Of a stretch of DNA of 51,732 nt, positions 28,896-37,098 are shown piece after piece. The number at the start of each line of letters is the position of its first letter. The first letter of the stretch is position 1. The stretch lies in assembly GCA_009693235.1 (NCBI GenBank), contig SHXR01000030.1:1-51732 (forward strand), written 5' to 3'. The position numbers and the translations under genes were made by a program. Under the pieces are notes generated by a model, which worked only from the letters and a program-made list of their open reading frames with translations, did no database searches and was not told where the DNA came from. The stretch is from Betaproteobacteria bacterium (lineage in GTDB: Bacteria > Pseudomonadota > Gammaproteobacteria > Burkholderiales > SG8-39).

Positions 28896-30290
28896 ATGAA
28901 GCAGACCTTGTTCGACAAAGTGTGGGATGCCCACCGGATCCGCAGTCTCGCGCCGGGTGTGGACCTCCTGGCGGTGGATCGTCACCTCTATATCGACCTG
29001 CACGCGCTGTTGTTTGCCGATCTGGAAAAATTGGGACGCGGCGTTCGTAATCCAGAGATGACGTTTGCGGTGCCCGACCATGTCGTGTCCTCGGCACCCG
29101 GCCGGACCGGCGGCAACGCCGAGTGGAGCGAGCGTTACATCAGCGCGCTGCGCCGTGCGGCGAAAAAATACGGCATCCGGCTGTTTGATGTCAACGACGA
29201 TGGCCAGGGGATCGTCCATGTCATCGGCCCTGAGTTAGGCCTTACTCAACCCGGCATCCTGCTGCTTTGCGGTGACAGCCATACCAGCACGCATGGTGGC
29301 TTAGGTGCGCTGTCATGGGGAATCGGCGCTTCGGAAGTGATGCACGTCCTCGCGACCCAGACCATCGTCCAGCGCAGGCCTAAGCGGATGCGGGTCAACA
29401 TCGAGGGACGGCTCCCGGCAGGCGTTGAACCCAAGGACGTTATTCTTCGCCTCATCGGGCAAATCGGCGCTGCCGGCGGAACCGGATACGCAATTGAATA
29501 CGCGGGCAGTGCAATGCAGCGCATGGAAATCGAGGGCCGTCTGACCATCTGCAATCTTTCTATCGAGCTTGGCGCGAAAACCGGCATGGTCGCGCCCGAT
29601 GACAAGGCGATCGAGTTTGTCCGCGGGCGTCCCTTCGCCCCAAACGGGAAGGACTGGGACCGTGCGGTCGGTGAATGGCGGTCACTTACCAGCGATCCGG
29701 ATGCCACGTTTGATCGGGAAGTCGACCTCGATGTCATGAAACTCGTCCCGCAGATTACCTGGGGGACAAGCCCGCAGGATGTCATCGGCATCGATGAAAT
29801 GATTCCGCATCCGGACGCCGCCGCCGACCCCGATCGCAAGCGAGCCATGCAGGCTGGATTGGACTATATGGGCCTGCAGGCGGGGCGACCGTTAGCCGGT
29901 ACACCGATCGATTGGGTATTTATCGGATCGTGTACCAATAGTCGGATTTCGGATTTGCGGTCCGCCGCTGCGGTGGCGAAGGGTCGGAAAGTGTCACCAA
30001 AGGTTAAGGCTTGGGTGGTTCCTGGTTCCAAGTCCGTTAAACGGCAGGCCGAAGCAGAAGGACTGGACAAGATCTTCCTCCAGGCCGGCTTCGAATGGCG
30101 TGAACCCGGATGCTCGCTCTGCGTGGGGGCCAATGGCGAAACGCTCGGTGACGGCGAACGATCAGTGTCGACCTCCAACCGGAATTTTGTGGGTCGCCAA
30201 GGGCCGGGGGCGCGGACCCATCTTGCCAGCCCGCCCATGGCGGTCGCCGCGGCAATTGCCGGCCGCATCACTGATGTCCGCACGCTATAG
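28896..30290 (+). CDS. aconitase/LeuC-like hydro-lyase, large subunit
   Basis: 464 aa, the 3-isopropylmalate dehydratase large-subunit type. LLCGDSHTSTHGGLGALSWGIGASEV and the FIGSCTNSRISDLRSAAAV stretch are diagnostic; the [4Fe-4S] cysteines are Cys near 345 and the pair in EPGCSLCVGAN near 405 and 408. Next-to-conserved N-terminal part reads FDKVWDAHRI. It may be a genuine leuC, but the neighbour is an isocitrate lyase-family enzyme and not leuB, so a hydratase for a citraconate, dimethylmaleate or maleate-type acid is equally plausible. The small subunit starts 7 bp downstream. Confidence 0.85.
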   Translation: MKQTLFDKVWDAHRIRSLAPGVDLLAVDRHLYIDLHALLFADLEKLGRGVRNPEMTFAVPDHVVSSAPGRTGGNAEWSERYISALRRAAKKYGIRLFDVNDDGQGIVHVIGPELGLTQPGILLLCGDSHTSTHGGLGALSWGIGASEVMHVLATQTIVQRRPKRMRVNIEGRLPAGVEPKDVILRLIGQIGAAGGTGYAIEYAGSAMQRMEIEGRLTICNLSIELGAKTGMVAPDDKAIEFVRGRPFAPNGKDWDRAVGEWRSLTSDPDATFDREVDLDVMKLVPQITWGTSPQDVIGIDEMIPHPDAAADPDRKRAMQAGLDYMGLQAGRPLAGTPIDWVFIGSCTNSRISDLRSAAAVAKGRKVSPKVKAWVVPGSKSVKRQAEAEGLDKIFLQAGFEWREPGCSLCVGANGETLGDGERSVSTSNRNFVGRQGPGARTHLASPPMAVAAAIAGRITDVRTL

Positions 30291-30297
30291 GTGCACT

Positions 30298-30918
30298 ATG
30301 GAACCTTTCACCGTACACACCGGCGTTGCAGTTCCCCTGCTCGTCGCCAATATTGACACCGATGTCATCATCCGCATCGATCGTATCGCCAAGTACGCGC
30401 GGGACGGCCTGGGGCCCTTTGCCCTTGAAGCCCTGCGGCGTCTGCCTGACGGACGCGAAAATGCTGATTGCATCCTGAACGCGCCAGCCTATCGAAACGC
30501 CTCGATATTGCTGGTGGGGGACAATTTCGGTTGCGGCAGCTCGCGCGAGAACGCCGTGTGGGCGTTGATGGCAATGGGCTTGCGGGTCGTGATTGCCCCA
30601 AGCTTCGGTGATATTTTTTTCGGCAATTGCTTTCAAAACGGGATGTTGCCGATCCAATTGCACCGGGCAGCGATCGAACCCCTGGCAAAGCAGTTGATTG
30701 CCGATCCCGATCGAGCAACCCTTACGGTCGATCTTCAGGCACTTCGCATCCGCACCCAGACGGGCGCCGAGATGCCCTTTGCAGTCGAACCCCTCCAGCG
30801 CCGCATGCTGCTGGAAGGGCTTGATCAGATTGGACTTACCTTGACCAACGAGGCGGAAATCGCCCAGTTTCAGTCACAGGACCGCCGCACCCGGCCGTGG
30901 CTTTATGCAGCACCGTAA
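30298..30918 (+). CDS. aconitase/LeuD-like hydro-lyase, small subunit
   Basis: 206 aa, the swivelling-domain subunit that pairs with the preceding large subunit. GVAVPLLVANIDTDVIIR at the N terminus and GDNFGCGSSRENAVWALMAMG and APSFGDIFFGNCFQNGMLP are LeuD hallmarks, including the substrate-binding SSRE. ATG 30298 lies 7 bp after the large-subunit stop; the open frame extends upstream inside it but is not homologous. With its partner it adds or removes water on a dicarboxylate. Confidence 0.86.
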   Translation: MEPFTVHTGVAVPLLVANIDTDVIIRIDRIAKYARDGLGPFALEALRRLPDGRENADCILNAPAYRNASILLVGDNFGCGSSRENAVWALMAMGLRVVIAPSFGDIFFGNCFQNGMLPIQLHRAAIEPLAKQLIADPDRATLTVDLQALRIRTQTGAEMPFAVEPLQRRMLLEGLDQIGLTLTNEAEIAQFQSQDRRTRPWLYAAP

Positions 30919-30931
30919 CAGGCGCTGCGGG

Positions 30932-31405
30932 CTAGCTTTTCTTGCCAAGCATCGTCCCACGGCATTTCCGGGCCCCACAGGCGCAGAAGAAGCGTTTGCG
31001 GTTCTTGGCATTGTGTGGCTCGCCTAAGATGATGTTGTAGTCGTACATCAACTCCTCGCCCGGTTTGATGTCGCGAATCGCCTCGATGAACACGCGGCCG
31101 TCTTCGTTTTCGGAGGATTCGCAGTTCGGCTGGCAACCGTGGTTGATCCAGCGTGCCGAATTTCCCTTGCGATTCGCGTCGATCACCATCGCGCCATCAA
31201 CCAGAAACAAAAACGTGTGATACGGTTTTAACTCGTCGACGTCGGGGTAGCGGCGATCCGCCTTCTCCTCGGTAATGACGAGGCCCTTGTATTCGACGAT
31301 CGGGTCGCCTTTTTTGATGCCCTTCAGAGCAAACACGCCTTTACCGTGAATCGAAGATTTGCGAACGGCAAAGCGTGGCCCGCGCAATTTACGCAAGCTT
31401 GACAT
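30932..31405 (-). CDS. SET-domain protein-lysine methyltransferase-like protein
   Basis: 157 aa, complete SET domain: VRKSSIHGKGVFALKGIKKGDPIVEYKG, the SAM-binding DANRKGNSARWINHGCQPNCES and the GEELMYDYN tyrosine motif, plus a post-SET zinc motif CACGARKCRGTM at the C terminus. Very close to eukaryotic-type SET proteins; bacterial versions are found in some proteobacteria and may modify their own or host proteins. It ends 14 bp from the stop of the small hydro-lyase subunit, on the other strand. Substrate unknown. Confidence 0.88.
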   Translation of the reverse strand: MSSLRKLRGPRFAVRKSSIHGKGVFALKGIKKGDPIVEYKGLVITEEKADRRYPDVDELKPYHTFLFLVDGAMVIDANRKGNSARWINHGCQPNCESSENEDGRVFIEAIRDIKPGEELMYDYNIILGEPHNAKNRKRFFCACGARKCRGTMLGKKS

Positions 31406-31457
31406 TGATTCCCTTAGAATTGTTGGAACTCAGTTTGTGTGGATGGGACGGCGCGCG

Positions 31458-31928
31458 ATGGTAGCTAAAAATGTCATGATCCGGTTGGCGACACCCGATG
31501 ACGCGTTTGCCATCGCATCGATGTCGCGAGATCTGATTGAAACGGGCCTCCCCTGGACCTGGACGCCCGAGCGAGTCACGCGCAACATTCGTAACCGCAA
31601 CATCTCCACCGTGGTCGCTTGTGATGGGGAAGAGGTGGTCGGGTTTGCAATCATGTATTTCGGCGATGAAGATTCGCATCTCAATCTGATTGCGATAGAA
31701 CCCGTCTATCAACGCGCGGGATTGGGTCAGCGCCTCATCGATTGGTGCAAAAAATCGTGCCTCGTCGCCGGCATCGCGCGCATCGACGCCGAGTTTCGTA
31801 TTACCAATCGCTCCGCACGCGCTTTTTATCGCAAGTGCGGTTTTCGCGAGCGTGCCCTGATGCCCGGTTACTATTCGGGCGTCGAAACGGCCGTCACCAT
31901 GACGCTGCCGCTGCGCCCCGGCGTCTGA
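31458..31928 (+). CDS. GNAT family N-acetyltransferase
   Basis: 156 aa. GNAT acyltransferase fold: beta strand MIRLATPDDAFAIASMSRDLI, the central VVACDGEEVVGFAIMYFG, the acetyl-CoA loop VYQRAGLGQRLIDWC, and the last strand NRSARAFYRKCGFRERALMPGYYSG, which resembles the RimI-type end. In-frame ATGs at 31443 and 31476 are also possible starts. It sits head to head with the SET gene, so a shared divergent promoter is likely in 31406-31457. Substrate unknown. Confidence 0.8.
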   Translation: MVAKNVMIRLATPDDAFAIASMSRDLIETGLPWTWTPERVTRNIRNRNISTVVACDGEEVVGFAIMYFGDEDSHLNLIAIEPVYQRAGLGQRLIDWCKKSCLVAGIARIDAEFRITNRSARAFYRKCGFRERALMPGYYSGVETAVTMTLPLRPGV

Positions 31929-31977
31929 TCGGGGAAGGGTCTGGGGGCCTCAAAGAACGAGGGTACCCGTTCAGGCA

Positions 31978-32538
31978 TCACGATTTGCGAACGGTTTTGC
32001 CGGGTTGCCAAAGCACGTCGCCGCGGCCGGCATGTCGATTGAGTACTCGTCCGAGCACAAATAAGAGATCCGAAAGCCGGTTGAGATAGAGCCGCCCCGA
32101 GGTTGATATTTGATCGATCCCGGCGAGCGCAATGAGCGAACGCTCCGCCCGCCGGCAGATGGTGCGCGCAAGATGGGCGGCTGAAGAAGCGCGTGATCCG
32201 CCCGGCAGAATGAACTCTTTCAAGGGTGGCAATGCGCCGTTGAACTGATCGAGCAGGCCTTCCAGGCGAAGCACATGGTCATCCGTCAAGGCGATCCGAC
32301 CCGGAATCGAGACCTCGCCACCCAGATCAAACAGATCATGTTGTATGCCTTCGAGCGCCTCGCGGACGCCAGGCGGCAAGTCTTCCGCCAGCACGCTGCC
32401 GATGGATGAATTCAATTCATCGATGTCACCCAGGGTGACGATCCGTAGATGATTCTTCGGTACCCGCGAGCCATCTCCCAATCCGGTTTCACCGGCGTCT
32501 CCGGTGCGGGTATAGATTTTCGACAGGCGATGACCCAT
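31978..32538 (-). CDS. pduO: PduO-type cob(I)alamin adenosyltransferase
   Basis: 186 aa ATP:cob(I)alamin adenosyltransferase, which makes the adenosylcobalamin cofactor required by methylmalonyl-CoA mutase, encoded further along. IYTRTGDAGETGLGDGSRVPKNHLRI is the ATP-binding start, with GDIDELNSSIGSV, and the trimer-type helices with RTICRRAERSLIAL and YLNRLSDLLFVLGRVLNR complete it. ATG 32538 has GAGGAAG upstream; a longer frame to 32613 is less likely. Gene symbol could also be cobA/btuR class; the sequence is PduO type. Confidence 0.92.
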   Translation of the reverse strand: MGHRLSKIYTRTGDAGETGLGDGSRVPKNHLRIVTLGDIDELNSSIGSVLAEDLPPGVREALEGIQHDLFDLGGEVSIPGRIALTDDHVLRLEGLLDQFNGALPPLKEFILPGGSRASSAAHLARTICRRAERSLIALAGIDQISTSGRLYLNRLSDLLFVLGRVLNRHAGRGDVLWQPGKTVRKS

Positions 32539-32686
32539 GGCTTCCTCGTTGCGAACGAATCCAATATAGCATGGCGACTTCCTGTGCCGTACCGATCTTC
32601 GCATCCAAAACACCAGTCCGGACGTACCAAGGAATCGCCAGGTTGAAGCCAGGCGGAACGGCCGTGTTCAACAGGGAGAATGTTTG

Positions 32687-34849
32687 ATGTCGAAGGGTAA
32701 GCTTGCGGTCCTGGTGGTCGTTGCAGGACTGATCGGTGCTTTTTTTGCTTTCGATCTCGGCCGCTTTTTGACGCTTGAATTCTTGAAGTCACAGCAGGCA
32801 GCGCTCGAGCATTTCTATACGGAGCATCAGGTTGCCACGCTCGGCATCTACTTTATCGCCTATGTGGCGATCGCGGCGCTCTCGTTGCCGGGCGCAGCGC
32901 TCACGACGCTGGTGGGCGGTGCGATTTTCGGCTTGGTCCTTGGCGTCGCGGTCGTGTCGTTTGCCTCATCGATTGGCGCGACCCTGGCGTTCCTCACCAG
33001 TCGATATTTGCTGCAGGACGCCATTCAGGCCAAGTACGGCGACCGTCTGAAGGCCATCAATGATGGCATCGCCAAGGATGGCGCCTTTTACCTGTTCACC
33101 ATTCGTATGATTCCGGCGATTCCATTTTTCGTCGCTAATCTCGTCATGGGGATCACGCCCATCCGGACGTGGACGTTCTACTGGGTGAGCCAGATCGGCA
33201 TGTTTCTTGGGACCATCGTGTTCGTCAATGCGGGAACGGAACTTGCGAAGATAGAAAGTCTTAGTGGCATTCTGTCGCCCCGCATCATCCTCGCCTTTCT
33301 GCTGCTTGCGTTTCTGGGTCTGTTTTCAAAACTGGTGGTCGATTTCATCCGGCATCGGCAGGTCTATGCCAAGTGGCGGCATTTGAAGCCGGTGACCTTC
33401 GATTGCAATCTGATCGTGATTGGCGCCGGGTCGGCCGGCTTGGTGTCCTCCTATATCGCCGCCGCCGCTAAGTCGAAGGTGACGCTGGTGGAGCGCCACA
33501 AAATGGGTGGCGACTGTCTGAATACCGGTTGTGTGCCGTCGAAGGCACTAATTCGTTCGGCCAAATTGCTATCACACATCGGACGATCCAAAGAGCTTGG
33601 CGTCCACACCGCAACGGCGACATTCAATTTTTCGGATGTCATGGACCGCGTCGAGCGCGTGGTGAAGGCCATCGAGCCGCATGATTCCCCCAAGCGATAT
33701 TCGAGTCTTGGGGTCGAGTGTCTGGAAGGTGAGGCCCGCATTACCTCGCCATGGCATGTGGAAATCAAGACGGCTACCGGGACGCGCATCCTCACGACGC
33801 GATCCATCGTCGTGGCCACCGGTGCACGGCCCTTCATCCCGCCCATTCCGGGGATCGAGGCGATGGGCTGTCTTACCTCGGATAACGTCTGGGCCCTGCG
33901 TGAGCTGCCCAAGCGATTAGTCGTGTTGGGTGGTGGACCGATCGGCTGTGAATTGACGCAATGTTTCGCGCGACTTGGATCGCAGGTTACGCAGGTCGAG
34001 ATGTTGCCAAGAATCATGATCCGCGAAGACCCGGACATCTCAGCCATGGTGTTGCAGTGTTTTCGGGACGAAGGCATCAACGTGCTCCTCAATCACAAGG
34101 CGACGCGCTTCGTTGTGGAAGACGGCGAGAAGACGCTCATCGCCGAATCCGCCGGCAAGGAAGTGCGGATTCGCTTCGACGCTCTGCTGTGTGCGGTCGG
34201 GCGCGTCGCGAATGTAAAGGGATTCGGATTGGAGGAGCTTGGCATCGGCGTCAGCAAGACTCGAACTGTGGAAGTGAACGAATACCTCCAGACGGTCTAT
34301 CCCAATATCACCGCATGTGGGGATGTCGCGGGGCCGTATCAATTCACCCATACCGCCAGTTTTCAGGCCTATTTTGCCGCGTCGAACGCCCTGTTTGGCT
34401 GGCTATGGCGACAGAAGCCGAGTTATGCCGTCATCCCATGGGCGACCTTTACCGATCCGGAGGTGGCGCGGGTGGGGTTGAACGAAACCGAGGCGAAAGA
34501 GCGTGACATCCACTATGAGGTGACCACCTATGGCATCGATGATCTCGATCGGGCCATCGCAGACGAAGAGGCGCACGGCGTCGTCAAAGTCTTGACCGTG
34601 CCGGGTAAGGACAAGATTCTCGGCGTCACGATCGCCGGTGAACACGCGGGAGATCTCATCGCCGAATTCGTCCTCGCAATGCAGCACGGCCTTGGTCTCA
34701 AGAAGATTATGGGTACGATTCACATCTATCCCACGCTCGCGGAAGCCAATAAATTCGCCGCCGGGGTGTGGCGGCGGAACCATGCACCCGCACAGATACT
34801 CGAATGGTTGCGGCAACTGCATGCATGGCGACGCGGCGGGAAAGCTTGA
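32687..34849 (+). CDS. TVP38/TMEM64 membrane domain fused to FAD-dependent disulfide reductase
   Basis: 720 aa fusion. Residues 1-225 are a SNARE-associated/TVP38-type multi-pass membrane domain (GAALTTLVGGAIFGLVLGVAVVSFASS, TIRMIPAIPFFVANLVMGITPI), then from about 240 a flavin disulfide reductase with VIGAGSAGLVSSYIAAAAK, redox pair CLNTGCVPSK (near 277 and 282), VVATGARPFIPPIPG, LGGGPIGCELTQ and GTIHIYPTLAEANK at the dimer end. The reductase half is like mercuric reductase and dihydrolipoamide dehydrogenase but lacks the N-terminal mercury-binding domain. ATG 32687 follows GGGAGAA. It begins a co-directional run to 40027. What it reduces is unknown; probably membrane linked. Confidence 0.85.
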   Translation: MSKGKLAVLVVVAGLIGAFFAFDLGRFLTLEFLKSQQAALEHFYTEHQVATLGIYFIAYVAIAALSLPGAALTTLVGGAIFGLVLGVAVVSFASSIGATLAFLTSRYLLQDAIQAKYGDRLKAINDGIAKDGAFYLFTIRMIPAIPFFVANLVMGITPIRTWTFYWVSQIGMFLGTIVFVNAGTELAKIESLSGILSPRIILAFLLLAFLGLFSKLVVDFIRHRQVYAKWRHLKPVTFDCNLIVIGAGSAGLVSSYIAAAAKSKVTLVERHKMGGDCLNTGCVPSKALIRSAKLLSHIGRSKELGVHTATATFNFSDVMDRVERVVKAIEPHDSPKRYSSLGVECLEGEARITSPWHVEIKTATGTRILTTRSIVVATGARPFIPPIPGIEAMGCLTSDNVWALRELPKRLVVLGGGPIGCELTQCFARLGSQVTQVEMLPRIMIREDPDISAMVLQCFRDEGINVLLNHKATRFVVEDGEKTLIAESAGKEVRIRFDALLCAVGRVANVKGFGLEELGIGVSKTRTVEVNEYLQTVYPNITACGDVAGPYQFTHTASFQAYFAASNALFGWLWRQKPSYAVIPWATFTDPEVARVGLNETEAKERDIHYEVTTYGIDDLDRAIADEEAHGVVKVLTVPGKDKILGVTIAGEHAGDLIAEFVLAMQHGLGLKKIMGTIHIYPTLAEANKFAAGVWRRNHAPAQILEWLRQLHAWRRGGKA

Positions 34850-34917
34850 TGGCGTGGGTTCGGTTGACGTTCCAGCATGCCTCACCCGGCCGCGATGCCC
34901 GGGCTTTAGGGGTCGCG

Positions 34918-35724
34918 ATGAAAAAATTAATGTATTCGTTGATCGGCTTATTGCTGTTTGCAGGCAGCGCCAGTGCGCAATTCGATCCATCGCACGCCGC
35001 GTTCACCGCGCTCCTGGCCAAGCATGTGGTACTGGTAGAGGGTGGCAAGACCTCGCAGGTCCGGTACGCTGACTTGCAGAAAGATCGATCGCAGCTGAAG
35101 GCGTATCTGGACAGCGTGACCCGTGTGACCGAGGCGGAATTCAAGGCTTGGAGCAAACCGCAGCAGCTGGCGTTCCTCATCAATGCCTATAACGGCTGGA
35201 CGCTTGAATTGATCCTCACTCGCTATCCGGATCTCAAGTCGATTCGCGATTTCGGCTGGCTGCCGTTCAATAATATCTGGAAGAAGAAGTGGTTTTCCCT
35301 GCTTGGCAAGGAGTACTACCTGGATGGTATCGAGCACGAATTGATCCGGGCACCTGGTGTGTACGATGATCCGCGCATCCACTTCGCGGTCAACTGCGCA
35401 TCGATCGGCTGTCCGATGCTGCGCGAAGAGGCGTATGTTGCCGAACGGCTGGACCGGCAATTGGAGCAACAGACCACCCGTTTCCTCGCCGACCGATCGC
35501 GCAATCGCGTCAACAAGGACGGCGTCCTTGAGGTATCCAAGATTTTCGAATGGTACAAGGACGACTTCAGCAAGGGATTGCAAGGCATCAAATCCCTAGA
35601 GGCGTTTTTTGGCCGACATGCCGCCTTGCTTACCGGTAATACGGAGCATCGGAAATTGGTCCAAGAGGGCAAGGCATCGATCAGATATCTCGACTACGAT
35701 TGGACCTTGAACGTCGCCCGGTAG
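34918..35724 (+). CDS. DUF547 domain-containing secreted protein
   Basis: 268 aa. Signal peptide MKKLMYSLIGLLLFAGSASAQ, then the DUF547 core with FLINAYNGWTLELIL, FGWLPFNNIWKKKWFSL, VYDDPRIHFAVNCASIGCP and an end KASIRYLDYDWTLN. The start ATG 34918 with TAGGGG upstream gives the signal peptide directly; an in-frame ATG at 34849 overlapping the previous stop is less likely. DUF547 proteins may be hydrolase-like, with a conserved Cys/His. Often found beside the two glycosyltransferase families that follow. Confidence 0.83.
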   Translation: MKKLMYSLIGLLLFAGSASAQFDPSHAAFTALLAKHVVLVEGGKTSQVRYADLQKDRSQLKAYLDSVTRVTEAEFKAWSKPQQLAFLINAYNGWTLELILTRYPDLKSIRDFGWLPFNNIWKKKWFSLLGKEYYLDGIEHELIRAPGVYDDPRIHFAVNCASIGCPMLREEAYVAERLDRQLEQQTTRFLADRSRNRVNKDGVLEVSKIFEWYKDDFSKGLQGIKSLEAFFGRHAALLTGNTEHRKLVQEGKASIRYLDYDWTLNVAR

Positions 35725-35737
35725 GTCAAGTGCGGAC

Positions 35738-36424
35738 ATGCGATTGTCAATCGTCATACCGGTTCTCAACGAAGCAGCCAATCTTGGCGCGGCCCTTGCG
35801 CCGCTGCAAGGACTGCGTGCCAAGGGTCATGAGGTGATCGTCGTCGACGGCGGGAGTGTCGATGCCACCCTTGATGTGGCGCGTCGCTATGCCGATCGAG
35901 TCATTGCCAGCGCCCGTGGGCGGGCGCGCCAGCTGAACGCAGGCCTTAGCGCGGTGAGTGGGGATGTCGTGCTGTTATTGCATGCCGATACCTGCTTGCC
36001 TTTGCATGCCGATCAGCGCATCGAGGAGGCTCTGACGACGCGCGTCTGGGGCCGTTTCGATGTTCGCATCGCTGGCCGGTCCCGCTGGCTTCCGCTAGTG
36101 AGTGCGATGATGAATCTGCGCTCGCGTTTGACCGGTATCGCAACCGGTGACCAGGCGATTTTCGCTTGGCGCGAGGCGCTGGTGTCGATCGGCGGTGTGC
36201 CGGATCTGCCCTTGATGGAAGACGTCGCGTTGTCAAAGAAACTGCGCCGCCTCTCACCGCCAGCTTGTTTGCGGGAGCGTGTGACCACGTCAGGACGACG
36301 ATGGATGGCCAATGGGCCGATTCGAACCATCACTCTGATGTGGGCATTGCGTTTGGCGTTCTTCCTCGGCGTCTCGCCCGACCGTCTGGCGCGTGCGTAC
36401 TATCCCCCGGGGCGGACGGAGTGA
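35738..36424 (+). CDS. TIGR04283 family glycosyltransferase (arsenosugar-associated)
   Basis: 228 aa GT2-type glycosyltransferase: MRLSIVIPVLNEAANLGAALAPL, VIVVDGGSVDATLDVARRYADRVI with Asp-Gly-Gly-Ser as the donor site, RQLNAGLSAVSGDVVLLLHADT and ATGDQAIFAWREAL, then LMEDVALSKKLRRLSP. This family name comes from co-occurrence with arsenosugar enzymes, not from demonstrated activity here. It overlaps the next gene (GTGA) and starts 13 bp after DUF547. Confidence 0.85.
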   Translation: MRLSIVIPVLNEAANLGAALAPLQGLRAKGHEVIVVDGGSVDATLDVARRYADRVIASARGRARQLNAGLSAVSGDVVLLLHADTCLPLHADQRIEEALTTRVWGRFDVRIAGRSRWLPLVSAMMNLRSRLTGIATGDQAIFAWREALVSIGGVPDLPLMEDVALSKKLRRLSPPACLRERVTTSGRRWMANGPIRTITLMWALRLAFFLGVSPDRLARAYYPPGRTE

Positions 36425-37077
36425 CGCGCGTCATCGTTTTTGCCAAGGCGCCCATCGCAGGGTCCGTGAAGACTCGACTTATTCCGCGCTTGGGGGCGGC
36501 CGGGGCCGCGTCGCTGCATGCTGCGATGGTGGAGCGCGCAGTGGCGACGGCGATCACCGCCGGCATCGGTCCGGTGGAACTCGCCTGCACCCCCGACCCA
36601 TCGCACCGGTTCTTCAAGTCGATCGGGTGCCAGTACCAAGTCTCCCTGTCCGATCAAGGCGCGGGCGACCTCGGTGACCGGATGTGCCGCGCACTGGGAC
36701 GCGCCGTTCACGAGGAAGGCGCAGGCGTCATTATCGGCACCGATTGTGCGTGCCTGGATGGTGCCTACTTACAAGCGGCGCATGCGGCGCTTGAAGCGGG
36801 TGCATCGGTGGTGCTTGGTCCGGCCGAAGATGGCGGCTATGTGTTGATTGGTGCGTGCATTCAATTTTCGCAGATGTTTTGCGGCATTCAATGGGGGACC
36901 GAAACGGTCCTCGCCGACACGCGAGCGTTGCTGATTGACGGTGGCGTTTTGTCGCATGAGCTGGCAATGCTCTGGGATGTCGATCGACCCGCCGATCTGG
37001 ATCGACTCAAGGCCGAGTATCCTGACCTTTTTCGAGCCGGCATCGCAACCGATACTACGGTGCAATCTATCCGCTGA
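36421..37077 (+). CDS. TIGR04282/DUF2064 family glycosyltransferase-like protein
   Basis: 218 aa nucleotidyl/glycosyltransferase-fold protein: MTRVIVFAKAPIAGSVKTRLIPRLGA at the N terminus, GDLGDRMCRALGRAV, VIIGTDCACLDGAYLQAAHAAL and VVLGPAEDGGYVLIGA are family signatures. The start is GTG 36421 inside the stop of the preceding gene (overlap GTGA), with ACGGAG upstream. The longer upstream frame is not conserved. With the preceding gene this is the usual pair; joint function unproven. Confidence 0.86.
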   Translation: MTRVIVFAKAPIAGSVKTRLIPRLGAAGAASLHAAMVERAVATAITAGIGPVELACTPDPSHRFFKSIGCQYQVSLSDQGAGDLGDRMCRALGRAVHEEGAGVIIGTDCACLDGAYLQAAHAALEAGASVVLGPAEDGGYVLIGACIQFSQMFCGIQWGTETVLADTRALLIDGGVLSHELAMLWDVDRPADLDRLKAEYPDLFRAGIATDTTVQSIR

Positions 37078-37098
37078 CGTGATGATGACGCAACCGCA

